From: Amphritea sp. 1_MG-2023
GTDB lineage: Bacteria > Pseudomonadota > Gammaproteobacteria > Pseudomonadales > Balneatricaceae
Direction: 5' to 3'
Length of the DNA stretch: 60,270 bases
NCBI RefSeq assembly: GCF_030547545.1
Contig: NZ_JAUOQE010000029.1
Location: 1 to 60,270 of the forward strand
Position numbers and translations under genes: made by a program. Position 1 is the first letter of the stretch; every line of letters begins with the position of its first letter. A model generated the notes under the pieces. That model saw nothing but the letters and a program-made list of their open reading frames with translations, was not told the origin of the DNA and did no database searches. Shown one piece after another: positions 44,838-53,752 of this stretch.

Positions 44838-44954
44838 GTTTCTCACCCGTAACCCTAAAATCAATTAAACGCTTCACTGAACGTGCTTCAACACGCGACA
44901 AAAACAAACGGCGGAGACGCCTAAACGCCTCCGCCATAGTATATCGATAGCACT

Positions 44955-45905
44955 TTACTTGGTGAAGTGGCCACGCTGACGCAGGAGTTCACGACTCAGT
45001 TGCGGATGCGCCACAAATTTATCACGGCCGTGCAACCAACAATGGTTTTGCGCGACTAACATGCTGCCTACTGGCAAACGCACGCGAAAGAAATTTTCAT
45101 CGGCTTCCAATGAAGCACCCATCTCATAAAGGTAGATACCTTCGGCCATATTTTGTGGCTCGGCAAACTGATCGATAAACAACATGTGCGGTTTACCATT
45201 TTTATCTTCTTCGAAGAAAATCGGATGCTCGATTTTGCTTTCCACATTTTTAGATTTAGGCGCGCCCCACACGATATCCTGTTTCGCCAACGGATGATGA
45301 TAAAATTTATTCAGATCAGCCCAGTCATCAACGTGTAGCAATAGCGAATCACCACCTTCCATATGAGCTTCACCTAGCTTCTGCATCAAAACAAAATCCG
45401 TGCGCTCGTTAACATAGGTACCATCATTATGCAGTTCCATACGACGATGAGCCTGACGCAGATAGCTATCAGAGTTGTCATCATTCAAAACGGTGAAACG
45501 AGCATAATATTTACCATACATCGCATCATGGTTGGGCATACCGATCAGATGAGAGATCGCCGTTGACAGTTTGATCTCAAACTCTGTGCGCAGCTCACCT
45601 TCAGTTACAGCAGGCTGTCCTTCATACTGCAGCAAGAACGCCGCCGTATCTCGGTTCTGCATGGTGGCGTTGAGAAACTTACCCAAAGAATAATCCGTCA
45701 GTGCGTCCAGCTTGTCAGCCACGGCGAAGCGCAGGAAAGGCTTATATTCCAGCGCCTGTAATGGCCATTCACTTATCGCTGCATCAAACGCCGAAATGGT
45801 TTCGGCTGTCAGCGTCACAACCTGTAAGCGCTTATTAGCCGCATAAGGTGCAACAGAAAATCCCAACGGTTGAGTCGCTTCAACTTCACGTAACTGAGCT
45901 GTCAT
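44955..45905 (-). CDS. glaH: glutarate 2-hydroxylase GlaH (CsiD)
   Basis: A 316-residue Fe(II)/2-oxoglutarate dioxygenase. The iron triad is visible as His159 and Asp161 (ELHNDGTYV) and His292 (CWLHGRDKF); Arg309-311 (LRQRG) is the probable 2-oxoglutarate contact. It turns glutarate into L-2-hydroxyglutarate, the last steps of lysine breakdown through glutarate. First gene of a glaH-lhgO operon; gabDTP do not follow as they do in E. coli. Confidence 0.93.
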   Translation of the reverse strand: MTAQLREVEATQPLGFSVAPYAANKRLQVVTLTAETISAFDAAISEWPLQALEYKPFLRFAVADKLDALTDYSLGKFLNATMQNRDTAAFLLQYEGQPAVTEGELRTEFEIKLSTAISHLIGMPNHDAMYGKYYARFTVLNDDNSDSYLRQAHRRMELHNDGTYVNERTDFVLMQKLGEAHMEGGDSLLLHVDDWADLNKFYHHPLAKQDIVWGAPKSKNVESKIEHPIFFEEDKNGKPHMLFIDQFAEPQNMAEGIYLYEMGASLEADENFFRVRLPVGSMLVAQNHCWLHGRDKFVAHPQLSRELLRQRGHFTK

Positions 45906-46235
45906 TTTTTTCTCTCCAAACTGTATTCGTTCTTATGTGAACGCCCTTTACCTAACGCGGTATCAGTCGCATCACCTTGCTCAGGCAAGGGTCAATCGCT
46001 TGAATATTCGTTGTTTAAAGGTTTTTTGTTTTCATGGCAGATATTCAATTGTCTCTTGATCTGCACCGCTGCCAACATCGACACAACGCAATAATGTCGA
46101 TATTTTTACATATCGTCAACAATAATTTAAAATGTTTGTCTTAACTATTGCCTAGCGCTAAATTAAAATAGCTTTGCTACGATCGACTCGTTTACTCATA
46201 AACCCTTTTGAAAACAGATAAATAAGAACCTATCC
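45906..46235. other. 330-bp divergent glaH/glaR control region
   Basis: No gene. It contains the dyad at 46094-46115 and AT-rich promoter-like tracts near 46100-46160. Confidence 0.6.
46094..46115. promoter_or_regulatory. candidate GlaR operator
   Basis: ATGTCGATATTTT fits the ATGT-N5-TTTT sites described for the E. coli CsiR/GlaR repressor (recollected). It overlaps a perfect dyad CGATAT/ATATCG with a 6-base spacer at 46098-46115. It lies between glaH and the divergent regulator gene. Confidence 0.5.
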
Positions 46236-46934
46236 ATGATGAAAAAAAGCAGAACAACGATAGCGGACAGTAGCGATAGTTCTGCCCTAAAAGTGGTAGG
46301 CGATCTCAAGCAAGATATTCTTACCGGCTATTTCCAACCCGGCGAAAAGCTCAAAATGACGCGTTTAAAGGAACGCTATCAAGTCGGCGTTAGCCCCTTG
46401 CGAGAAGCACTGTCACAGCTGTTAATCGAACAACTGGTGGTGGTGGAAAATCAGCGAGGCTTTAAAGTACACCCTGTTTCCCGTGAGGAGATGCTGGATA
46501 TCTATGCAACACGCGCCGAAATTGAGGCACTCTGTATCGGCCTAGCCGTAGAGAGAGGTGATGATGAGTGGGAAGCCAGTATTTTGGCTGCCGCGCATAC
46601 TATGCATAAATTTGGCGATATGGTCGAAAAAAACCCGCAGGAATGGGAACGCCGACATCAGGCGTTTCATACCGCGATCGCTCAGGGCTGCAACTCACCG
46701 ACGTTATTACAGGTGCGCCGTGCGCTGTACGAGAAAGCCTCGCGCTATCGCAACCTATGGCTGAAAAAGAATATGGCCAATAGCCTCGTGTTTGATGCCA
46801 ATCAGAAGGAACATCAACAACTGATTGATGCCTTGTTAGCAGGGGATGCTGGTGCAGCCCGCAGTCTGATCAAGCAACATCTACTCAGTCCTAGCCGAGC
46901 ACTGGATAAGACTCCAGGATGGGATGCGCTGTGA
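46236..46934 (+). CDS. glaR: GntR-family regulator, GlaR/CsiR-like
   Basis: A 232-residue GntR/FCD regulator: N-terminal winged helix (LKQDILTGYFQPGEKLKMTRLKERY, VSPLREALSQLL) and a C-terminal all-helical ligand domain with acidic and His residues (RHQAFHTAIAQGCNS, LIKQHLL) that bind metal and ligand. Divergent to glaH-lhgO, as is its E. coli counterpart's role: a repressor released by glutarate. Two adjacent ATGs; no strong ribosome site. Confidence 0.85.
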   Translation: MMKKSRTTIADSSDSSALKVVGDLKQDILTGYFQPGEKLKMTRLKERYQVGVSPLREALSQLLIEQLVVVENQRGFKVHPVSREEMLDIYATRAEIEALCIGLAVERGDDEWEASILAAAHTMHKFGDMVEKNPQEWERRHQAFHTAIAQGCNSPTLLQVRRALYEKASRYRNLWLKKNMANSLVFDANQKEHQQLIDALLAGDAGAARSLIKQHLLSPSRALDKTPGWDAL

Positions 46935-47026
46935 GAATCAGCGCAATACTCACCATCAAGCCTTGCGACAATTGCAGCCTCTCGGTATCGCTAAGCAAAC
47001 TCCCGTTATAAAAACGCGGCTCTAAC

Positions 47027-47056
47027 TCTGGTCTGGTCTGGTCTGGTCTGGTCTGG
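47027..47056. repeat. pentanucleotide repeat (TCTGG)6
   Basis: Six perfect head-to-tail copies of TCTGG downstream of glaR. Intergenic; length variation would not alter a reading frame. Confidence 0.95.
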
Positions 47057-47084
47057 TTAGCCACACATCATTTAAAAAGGGTTT

Positions 47085-47109
47085 AAATAAATAGTTCAAA
47101 TAAATAGTT
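47085..47109. repeat. 13-bp tandem duplication
   Basis: AAATAAATAGTT occurs twice separated by one C, just downstream of the TCTGG array. Confidence 0.85.
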
Positions 47110-47151
47110 AAAATACATCGCTAACCTGCTCGCCGATAAACGTTCCCTCCG

Positions 47152-47191
47152 CTGTCATATATCTATTACCGTTTCGTCATCTAATATTCAT
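47152..47191 (+). promoter_or_regulatory. two tandem Pho boxes upstream of phoX
   Basis: Four 7-mers, CTGTCAT, CTATTAC, TCGTCAT and TATTCAT, start exactly 11 bases apart (47152, 47163, 47174, 47185). The first is a perfect PhoB half-site and the others are degenerate. This is the layout of two adjacent Pho boxes, 77 bases ahead of the phoX start, and predicts activation by PhoB at low phosphate. Confidence 0.8.
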
Positions 47192-47267
47192 ATATCAAGA
47201 CTAGGCTTGCTGCCATCAATGACGTGACTTACTTTCGTATTAACAGATAGCTTTAGGAACATTAAGC

Positions 47268-49160
47268 ATGAACAAAGATCTGCTACAGGCCGACACAGCA
47301 CCGCGCAATGAACAAGACTCCGATTTCAGTAAAATTATCGATGCCGGTATCAGCCGCCGCCGTTTCATGCAGGGTGGTGCGACAGCGATGGGATTGTTTC
47401 TTGCCGCTAACCCGCTGGGCAAGGCCATTGCCGCGACTCATGCTGACAGCAAACTACTAGGTTTTAGTAAAATACCCACCAGCACCGCCGATACCTTTGT
47501 CGTCCCTGAGGGCTATAGTGCCAAACCGCTCATCTCTTGGGGAGATCCTATTCTACAAGGTGCGCCGGCGTTTGATGAAAGCGGCATGCAGCCAGCCCTA
47601 GCTCAAGCAGGTCAATTTGGTGATAACACCGATGGTATGTCGATCTTCCCGCTCTCTGACGATCGCGCGCTTCTGGCCGTCAATAATGAATACACTAACT
47701 ACAAACTGCTATTTAAGCATCAAGGTAAGGCGCTAAGCCACGATGATGTGAAAAAAGCTCAAGCAGCTCACGGTGTCTCTATATTCGAAATTAAACGGAC
47801 AGCCGATGGCTGGGAATATCTCGCCGATTCAAAATACAACCGTCGTATTACCGCTAATACCGAAATGAGATTAACCGGTCCTGCTGCCGGAGATGAGCTG
47901 TTAAAAACCAGCGCCGATAGCAGCGGCACAAACGTATTAGGTACGTTCAATAACTGCGCCAATGGCGAAACCCCTTGGGGCACTTACCTGACGTGTGAAG
48001 AAAACTTCAACGGATACTTTGCCAAACCGGGCGGCGGACAAGACAAACACCTGAAACGCTACGGTATCGGCGATGACAGCAAGTATCAATGGTACACATC
48101 GGATACCCGTTTTGATGTCAATCAAGAGCCCAACGAGCCTAACCGTTTCGGCTGGGTCGTTGAAATTGATCCAATGGATCCAACTTCAACGCCGCTTAAA
48201 CGTACTGCGCTGGGACGCTTTAAACATGAAAACGCGGCCGTTACGGTGGCAGACAATGGTCATGTAGTGGTGTATCTGGGTGATGATGAACGCGGTGAGC
48301 ATCTGTATAAGTTTATTTCTAAACACAAATACAACCCATCTGATAAGGCGGCAAACCGTAACCTGTTAGAAGAAGGCACTCTCTACGCCTCCCGTTTCAA
48401 TGCTGTTGCAGGCGACGTTAGAGGAACCGGTGAATGGCTCGAGCTGACTTTCGGCAAAAACGGACTGACGCCGGAAAATGGCTTCAACAATCAGGCGGAA
48501 GTCATGATCTTTGCGCGTGAAGCCGCTACGGTTGTCGGTGCGACCACCATGGATCGCCCGGAATGGGTGGCCGTTCATCCTAAAACCAAAACAGTTTTCT
48601 GCACCCTCACCAACAATAAGCATCGAGGCAAGAAAGCGGGACAACCTGTTGGGGGCCCTAACCCACGTGCTGAAAATCATTATGGTCAGATCGTACGCTG
48701 GAAAGAAGCGAACGGTGATAATAGCGCCATGCACTTCAAATGGGATCTGTTTGTCGTGGCAGGCAACCCAACCGTCCATAAAGATTTCTACGCCGGTTCG
48801 GCCAACATTAACGATGAAAACATGTTTAACAGCCCTGATGGACTGGGCTTCGATCATGATGGTCGCCTATGGATCATGACCGACGGTGCGTATTCGAATA
48901 AAGGTGATTTTGCCGGTATGGGCAATAATCAAGTGTTAGTGGCTGATCCTGATACCGGCGAGATCCGTCGCTTCGCCACGGGGCCGATCTCTTGTGAACT
49001 GACAGGGCTCACCTTTAGTGCGGATAAGCGTACTGTTTTCATCGGCGTGCAACACCCTGGTGAAAAAGTTGAATCCCACTTCCCCGCCGGCGGTAACAGT
49101 AAACCACGTTCGACCATCATGGTGGTACAACGCAACGATGGCGGCGTCATCGGCGCTTAA
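47268..49160 (+). CDS. phoX: PhoX-family alkaline phosphatase
   Basis: A 630-residue exported phosphatase of the PhoX (DUF839) family. A Tat signal SRRRFMQGGATAMGLFLAA lies at about residues 29-47. Family regions include NNEYTNYKLLF, GTFNNCANGETPWGTYLTCEENFNGYF, GRFKHENAAV, YLGDDERGEHLYKF and FNSPDGLGFDHDGRLWIMTDG. PhoX enzymes carry an iron-calcium cofactor and release phosphate from organic esters outside the cytoplasm. Tandem Pho boxes upstream and a terminator downstream make it a stand-alone PhoB gene. Confidence 0.95.
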   Translation: MNKDLLQADTAPRNEQDSDFSKIIDAGISRRRFMQGGATAMGLFLAANPLGKAIAATHADSKLLGFSKIPTSTADTFVVPEGYSAKPLISWGDPILQGAPAFDESGMQPALAQAGQFGDNTDGMSIFPLSDDRALLAVNNEYTNYKLLFKHQGKALSHDDVKKAQAAHGVSIFEIKRTADGWEYLADSKYNRRITANTEMRLTGPAAGDELLKTSADSSGTNVLGTFNNCANGETPWGTYLTCEENFNGYFAKPGGGQDKHLKRYGIGDDSKYQWYTSDTRFDVNQEPNEPNRFGWVVEIDPMDPTSTPLKRTALGRFKHENAAVTVADNGHVVVYLGDDERGEHLYKFISKHKYNPSDKAANRNLLEEGTLYASRFNAVAGDVRGTGEWLELTFGKNGLTPENGFNNQAEVMIFAREAATVVGATTMDRPEWVAVHPKTKTVFCTLTNNKHRGKKAGQPVGGPNPRAENHYGQIVRWKEANGDNSAMHFKWDLFVVAGNPTVHKDFYAGSANINDENMFNSPDGLGFDHDGRLWIMTDGAYSNKGDFAGMGNNQVLVADPDTGEIRRFATGPISCELTGLTFSADKRTVFIGVQHPGEKVESHFPAGGNSKPRSTIMVVQRNDGGVIGA

Positions 49161-49549
49161 CCGTCAGCAGATGTCATAGTGACTGGGGAGTTAGGCTAGC
49201 GCATAGCTAACGTCCCTTCAGTTCATCAGCTGAGTTAAAATTTAAGCCTCCCTGTTTTGGGGGGCTTTTCACCTTTAGTAAAACGCCGTAGCACGATCGT
49301 TAGCCCTGCTTGAGTACATAGACTCGTCCCGCTTGAGCGCATTTATATATTCTTCAAAGCTATTAAATATCTTTTCTTTATAACTAAAACAACATTTTTA
49401 TAGTAAATCAATATTAGAACGGCTACGCCTAATCGGTATAATCTCGGCCTTAATTAGTGAGACTCTGTTCTCAGTCAGTCTCGCCCATTGATAGTCTGCA
49501 TTCCAAAAGAATGACCGACTTTTCGTGCCTCTTTATCCCGGAGTCTCAA
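49161..49549. other. 389-bp gap between phoX and antiporter gene
   Basis: It contains the phoX terminator (49244-49270) and an AT-rich likely promoter stretch (about 49340-49450). No further gene. Confidence 0.55.
49244..49270 (+). terminator. rho-independent terminator of phoX
   Basis: AAGCCTCCC and GGGGGGCTT pair around TGTTTT and are followed by TTC. Confidence 0.85.
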
Positions 49550-50875
49550 ATGAGAGCTAACCCACTCGCACTATTACCGCTATTATTGTTTCTCGCCCTC
49601 TTTATTGGCAGCGGCTTTTACTATCAATCGATTAATGTTGATTACGCTTTCTATCAAATCTCGGCACCTGTTGCCATTTTGCCTGCCATCGTCCTAGCAT
49701 TACTATTAGGCAGCGGAGAGCTCAACAAGCGACTAGAAACCTTTATTCACGGCGTTGGTGATAGCAGTATCATTACCATGTGTCTGATTTACTTACTCGC
49801 GGGTGCCTTTGCCAGCGTTGCCAAAGCCGTTGGTGGCGTCGATGCTACGGTTAATTTCGGGCTGAGCTTTATCCCTGCAGCGCTTGTCTTACCCGGCTTA
49901 TTTGTCATTACCGCCTTTATCGCGACCGCGATGGGCACATCAATGGGCACCATTGCCGCGATGGCTCCGATCGCCGTTGGCCTCACGGAAGTCAGCGATC
50001 TATCTTTACCACTTTGCATTGGCGCGGTGGTTGGCGGCGCGATGTTTGGTGACAACTTATCGATCATCTCGGATACCACCATCGCCTCCACCCGTTCACA
50101 AGGGTGTAATATGCGTGACAAGTTCCGCATGAACTTCAAAATCGCACTGCCTGCAGCCCTGATCACTTTAGTATGGCTGTATCTACAAGGTACCCAAGCC
50201 AACATTACTCAGGATAACGATTATCAACTCTTAAAAGTACTGCCCTATTTAGCCGTACTCGCCATGGCATTGACCGGCTTCAATGTGTTTCTCGTACTGT
50301 TTAGCGGCATCCTGCTCGCCGGTGCTGTAGGTCTAAGCCAATTAGACAGCTACTCTATCGCGCAGTTATCGAAAGACATCTATGCGGGTTATACCGGCAT
50401 GCAGGAGATCATGATCTTATCGATGCTTATCGGTGGTTTAGGTGCGCTGATGAAAGCTCAGGGAGGGTTGGAATTTTTAGCCCGTCAGATTGAACGTTTG
50501 ACCACTAAAGGTGATACAACGACTGCCAGCCCCAAAGCCGGTGAAGCCGCTATCAGTGCCGCCGTTGCCCTCACCAATGTGTGCACCGCTAATAATACCG
50601 TGTCCATTATTATCTGTGGCGGTTTAGCCAAAGAGATAACCGATCGTCAGCAAGTAGATCCCCGTCGAAGTGCCTGCCTACTGGATATCTTCTCCTGTGT
50701 TGTGCAAGGACTATTACCCTACGGCGCACAAGTGTTACTCGCTGGCTCTATTGCGGGCTTATCGCCTCTGCTAATCATCGGTAATATTCAATATACCTGG
50801 TTATTAGGTGTTATTGCGGTGGGCAGCATTATTTTCGGCAAGTACGCGGCGCGAAACACGACATTGGCTCACTAA
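49550..50875 (+). CDS. NhaC-type Na+/H+ antiporter
   Basis: A 441-residue inner-membrane protein with about 11 helices. Start 49550 has GGAG six bases ahead; a longer frame from 49457 has no support. Conserved segments GTSMGTIAAMAPIAVGL, GGAMFGDNLSIISDTTIASTRSQG and ALTNVCTANNTVSIIICGGLA are typical of the NhaC/MleN family. It may exchange Na+/H+, perhaps with an organic acid or amine as in MleN-type members. Isolated, with terminators on both sides. Confidence 0.87.
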   Translation: MRANPLALLPLLLFLALFIGSGFYYQSINVDYAFYQISAPVAILPAIVLALLLGSGELNKRLETFIHGVGDSSIITMCLIYLLAGAFASVAKAVGGVDATVNFGLSFIPAALVLPGLFVITAFIATAMGTSMGTIAAMAPIAVGLTEVSDLSLPLCIGAVVGGAMFGDNLSIISDTTIASTRSQGCNMRDKFRMNFKIALPAALITLVWLYLQGTQANITQDNDYQLLKVLPYLAVLAMALTGFNVFLVLFSGILLAGAVGLSQLDSYSIAQLSKDIYAGYTGMQEIMILSMLIGGLGALMKAQGGLEFLARQIERLTTKGDTTTASPKAGEAAISAAVALTNVCTANNTVSIIICGGLAKEITDRQQVDPRRSACLLDIFSCVVQGLLPYGAQVLLAGSIAGLSPLLIIGNIQYTWLLGVIAVGSIIFGKYAARNTTLAH

Positions 50876-50907
50876 ATCGTCGCCCCCAATATGACCTATA
50901 GCGGAAC

Positions 50908-50946
50908 AAAAAGAGGAGCGCATCTAACCGATACGCTCCTCTTTTT
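50908..50946. terminator. bidirectional terminator
   Basis: AAAAAGAGGAGCG and CGCTCCTCTTTTT form a perfect 13-bp stem around a 13-base loop. It lies between the convergent antiporter and amidase genes. Confidence 0.92.
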
Positions 50947-50978
50947 ACTGGATAACGAGTGTCGTGCTGTGATCGAAG

Positions 50979-51020
50979 CGCCTTTAGTTAAACGCTTTTA
51001 GTTAAACGCTCTTAGTTACC
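50979..51020. repeat. 14-bp tandem repeat
   Basis: CGCCTTTAGTTAAA, CGCTTTTAGTTAAA and CGCTCTTAGTTACC stand head to tail, followed by a partial fourth, CGCTTTA. They lie past the 3' ends of the antiporter and amidase genes. Confidence 0.85.
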
Positions 51021-51044
51021 CGCTTTAATCATTCACCATATCGA

Positions 51045-52457
51045 TCACACAACAATCGGTGCACTCAGTATTTCCGCTGGGCACTCGTCCATAAAGCGTT
51101 TAGCCACGGCTAATAATCGCGCATCATCACCGCGCGCCGCGACCAACTGTAACCCCACCGGTAAACCGTTAACACGACCACAAGGGACGGTAGCAGCAGG
51201 CTGCTGCGTCAAGTTAAACGGATAGGAAAACGGGGTCCACTCCATCCACTCGCTCTGACTATCTTCCACGGTATTTTGTCCAGCCGTAAAAGCGGTTATG
51301 GGTAATGTTGGCGTGATGAGTAGATCATAACGTCGATGAAACTGATTCATCATGCTGCCCAAATCAGCCCGAGCATCCACCGCTTTCATATAGTGAACGA
51401 TATCAATTTTACGCCCCTGTTCACCAATTTTAAGAAATCCAGGGTCCAGCAATGCTCGCTGTTCTTCAGTTAAGCCATCGACCACTTTCCCCGCACCGGC
51501 AAACCATAACGTTGAGAATATTTCTGCCGGATCTGTAAAACCAGGATCAACTTCCTCAATATTAGCACCGAGATCAGCCAGTAGTTTTACCGCCTGATCG
51601 ATCTTCGCGCGCACCTCTGGATCAACATCGACATAGCCAAGGGTTGGACTATAAGCGATATTAATCCCCTTCAGATCAACCGCAGGCGAATCACACCAAC
51701 GGCCGCTAAAAATACGATCTGAATACCAATCGCGATCATCCGGTTGAGCAACGGCATCCATCATCAACAAACTATCATCGACACTGCGTGTCATCGGGCC
51801 GAGATGAGACAACGTGGTCATCGCGCTAGCAGGCCACTGAGGAATAAAACCAAAAGTGGGCTTGATACCAAACACGCCACAAAACCCACCAGGAATACGG
51901 ATCGAGCCGCCCGCATCGCTACCCTGATGCAACACGCCCATATTCAAGGCGGCAGCGGCGGCAGCACCACCAGAGGAACCACCCGCTGTCAGCGCGGTAT
52001 TCCAAGGGTTACGTGTAATACCCGTTAGACGATTATCGGTCACCCCTTTCCAGCCAAATTCAGGGGTGCAGGTTTTTCCTAGAATCACACCGCCCGCTTC
52101 CAGCATCCGCGCAGTGAATGGCGCATTATCCGTGACCGGCTCCGCCGAACTGATTAATGATCCGCTGCGATTGGGCATACCCGCCACTCGAGTCAAATCT
52201 TTGATCGATGAAGGCACCCCATCAATGGGACTCAATGGTTTACCCGCCATCCAGCGTTGCTCTGCGGCTTTAGCCGCGACCATCGCGCCCTCGGCATCAA
52301 CATAACAATACGCATTGACTTGCTGATTGCAGGCATCAATTCGCGCCAGCGCCGCCGCTGTTGCCTCGACCGGAGAGAGTTCGCCGTTGGCATATAAGCG
52401 GCTCAGTGTGGTTGCGTCTAAATCGGCGATATCCGTGTCTGTATTTTCAACTATCAT
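51045..52457 (-). CDS. amidase-signature hydrolase
   Basis: A 470-residue amidase-signature enzyme with the Ser-cisSer-Lys triad: Lys in SSIKDLTRVAG, cis-Ser in TAGGSSGGAAAAAAL and nucleophile Ser in GSDAGGSIRIPGGFCG. It hydrolyses an amide to acid and ammonia; substrate unknown. Last gene of an operon with the M20 carbamoylase (1 base apart) and an ABC importer for amide-type substrates, suggesting stepwise breakdown of an imported amide or ureido compound. Confidence 0.9.
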   Translation of the reverse strand: MIVENTDTDIADLDATTLSRLYANGELSPVEATAAALARIDACNQQVNAYCYVDAEGAMVAAKAAEQRWMAGKPLSPIDGVPSSIKDLTRVAGMPNRSGSLISSAEPVTDNAPFTARMLEAGGVILGKTCTPEFGWKGVTDNRLTGITRNPWNTALTAGGSSGGAAAAAALNMGVLHQGSDAGGSIRIPGGFCGVFGIKPTFGFIPQWPASAMTTLSHLGPMTRSVDDSLLMMDAVAQPDDRDWYSDRIFSGRWCDSPAVDLKGINIAYSPTLGYVDVDPEVRAKIDQAVKLLADLGANIEEVDPGFTDPAEIFSTLWFAGAGKVVDGLTEEQRALLDPGFLKIGEQGRKIDIVHYMKAVDARADLGSMMNQFHRRYDLLITPTLPITAFTAGQNTVEDSQSEWMEWTPFSYPFNLTQQPAATVPCGRVNGLPVGLQLVAARGDDARLLAVAKRFMDECPAEILSAPIVV

Positions 52458-52458
52458 A

Positions 52459-53727
52459 TCAATTTACCCGTCCAGCACTGGCCAATAAGGCATTAAGCAG
52501 CACCGAAGCTCCCGCCGCTAAATCTTTAGCATCGGCACGCTCCATCTCATTATGGCTAATGCCGCCTTCACAGGGGACAAAGATCATACCCGCAGGGGCA
52601 ATTTCAGCCATAAAGATAGCATCATGTCCCGCTCCACTGACAATATCCAGATGGCTATAGCCTAACGCTTGTGTCGCATTACGCACCGCATTCACACACG
52701 CAGGTGCAAACGCTAGCGGTGGAAAATCAGCCGTCGGTTTCAGCTCAGCGGTCACCCCGAACTGTTGTTCTATCCGTGCTATTTCAGCCTTCAACTCAGC
52801 CACCATCGCTTCGAGAATATCCCCTTCAAGGTGACGTAGATCGATGCTCAGATCGACCTGCCCTGGAATCACATTTCGCGATCCGGGAAACAGTTCAAGA
52901 CAGCCCACAGTACCACGACCATGCGGTGCATATTTCAATGCCAATTGATTCACAAAAATCATCACATGCGCGGTCGCCAATCCGGCATCGTGCCGCAGAT
53001 CCATCGGGGTTGGGCCTGCATGCGCTTCAACACCGGTAATACGCAGATCGAACCATTTTTGCCCCAGCGCACCAATCACCACACCTACCGTTTTTTGCTC
53101 ATCTTCTAATACCGGCCCTTGCTCGATATGCGCTTCATAGTAGGCCGTAGCCTGATGACCTGTGACTGAGCGTTCTCCGGCAAAACCGATACTTTGCAAG
53201 GCCTCATCGACGGAAACACCATCGCTATCACGGGTTGCCAAGGTCTCTTCCAGTGTAAACTGACCCGTAAAGACGCCAGACCCCATCATACAGGGAGGAA
53301 AGCGCGAGCCCTCTTCGTTGGTCCAAACCACCACTTCAATGGGTGCTTCCGTTTCAATCTTCAAATCGTTGAGGCGGCGAATCGCTTCAAGCCCCGACAT
53401 CACGCCAAAACAGCCATCGAATTTCCCACCCGTAGGCTGCGTATCGATATGACTACCGGTCATGACGGGAGGCAAGGTATTATCACGGCCTGACCGACGA
53501 GCAAAGATATTACCGATCTGATCAATACTGACCTCACAACCCGCATCTTTGCACCATTGAATAAACAATGTGCGCACCTGACGGTCGAGGTCTGTCAGCG
53601 CTAAACGGTTCAGCCCCCCTTTCGCCGTTTCACCAATTTTCCCCTGTTCCATCAGACTCTGCCAAAGCCGATCTTGATCGACTGTTAATGCACTCACGGC
53701 CGACGTTTCATTATTCATTTGATTCAT
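52459..53727 (-). CDS. M20-type amidase/carbamoylase
   Basis: A 422-residue dizinc hydrolase of the hydantoinase/carbamoylase family. Metal ligands are visible in MTGSHIDTQPTGGKFDG (His, Asp), WTNEEGSRFPP (Glu, Glu), EAHIEQGPVLE (His) and EGGISHNEMER (His). Relatives are N-carbamoyl-L-amino-acid hydrolases, beta-ureidopropionases and allantoate amidohydrolases, which release ammonia and CO2 from ureido groups. The substrate is not fixed by sequence alone. A second start at 53718 is possible. Confidence 0.88.
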   Translation of the reverse strand: MNQMNNETSAVSALTVDQDRLWQSLMEQGKIGETAKGGLNRLALTDLDRQVRTLFIQWCKDAGCEVSIDQIGNIFARRSGRDNTLPPVMTGSHIDTQPTGGKFDGCFGVMSGLEAIRRLNDLKIETEAPIEVVVWTNEEGSRFPPCMMGSGVFTGQFTLEETLATRDSDGVSVDEALQSIGFAGERSVTGHQATAYYEAHIEQGPVLEDEQKTVGVVIGALGQKWFDLRITGVEAHAGPTPMDLRHDAGLATAHVMIFVNQLALKYAPHGRGTVGCLELFPGSRNVIPGQVDLSIDLRHLEGDILEAMVAELKAEIARIEQQFGVTAELKPTADFPPLAFAPACVNAVRNATQALGYSHLDIVSGAGHDAIFMAEIAPAGMIFVPCEGGISHNEMERADAKDLAAGASVLLNALLASAGRVN

Positions 53728-53752
53728 TATCCATTATCCTTTTAGCCGCAAC

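Larger units (their letters stand above)
46935..47267. other. 333-bp gap between glaR and phoX
   Basis: It holds two tandem repeats (47027-47056 and 47085-47109) and the phoX control region with Pho boxes. A GCGCTG/CAGCGC stem at 46926-46944 spans the glaR stop without a T-run. No gene. Confidence 0.6.
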
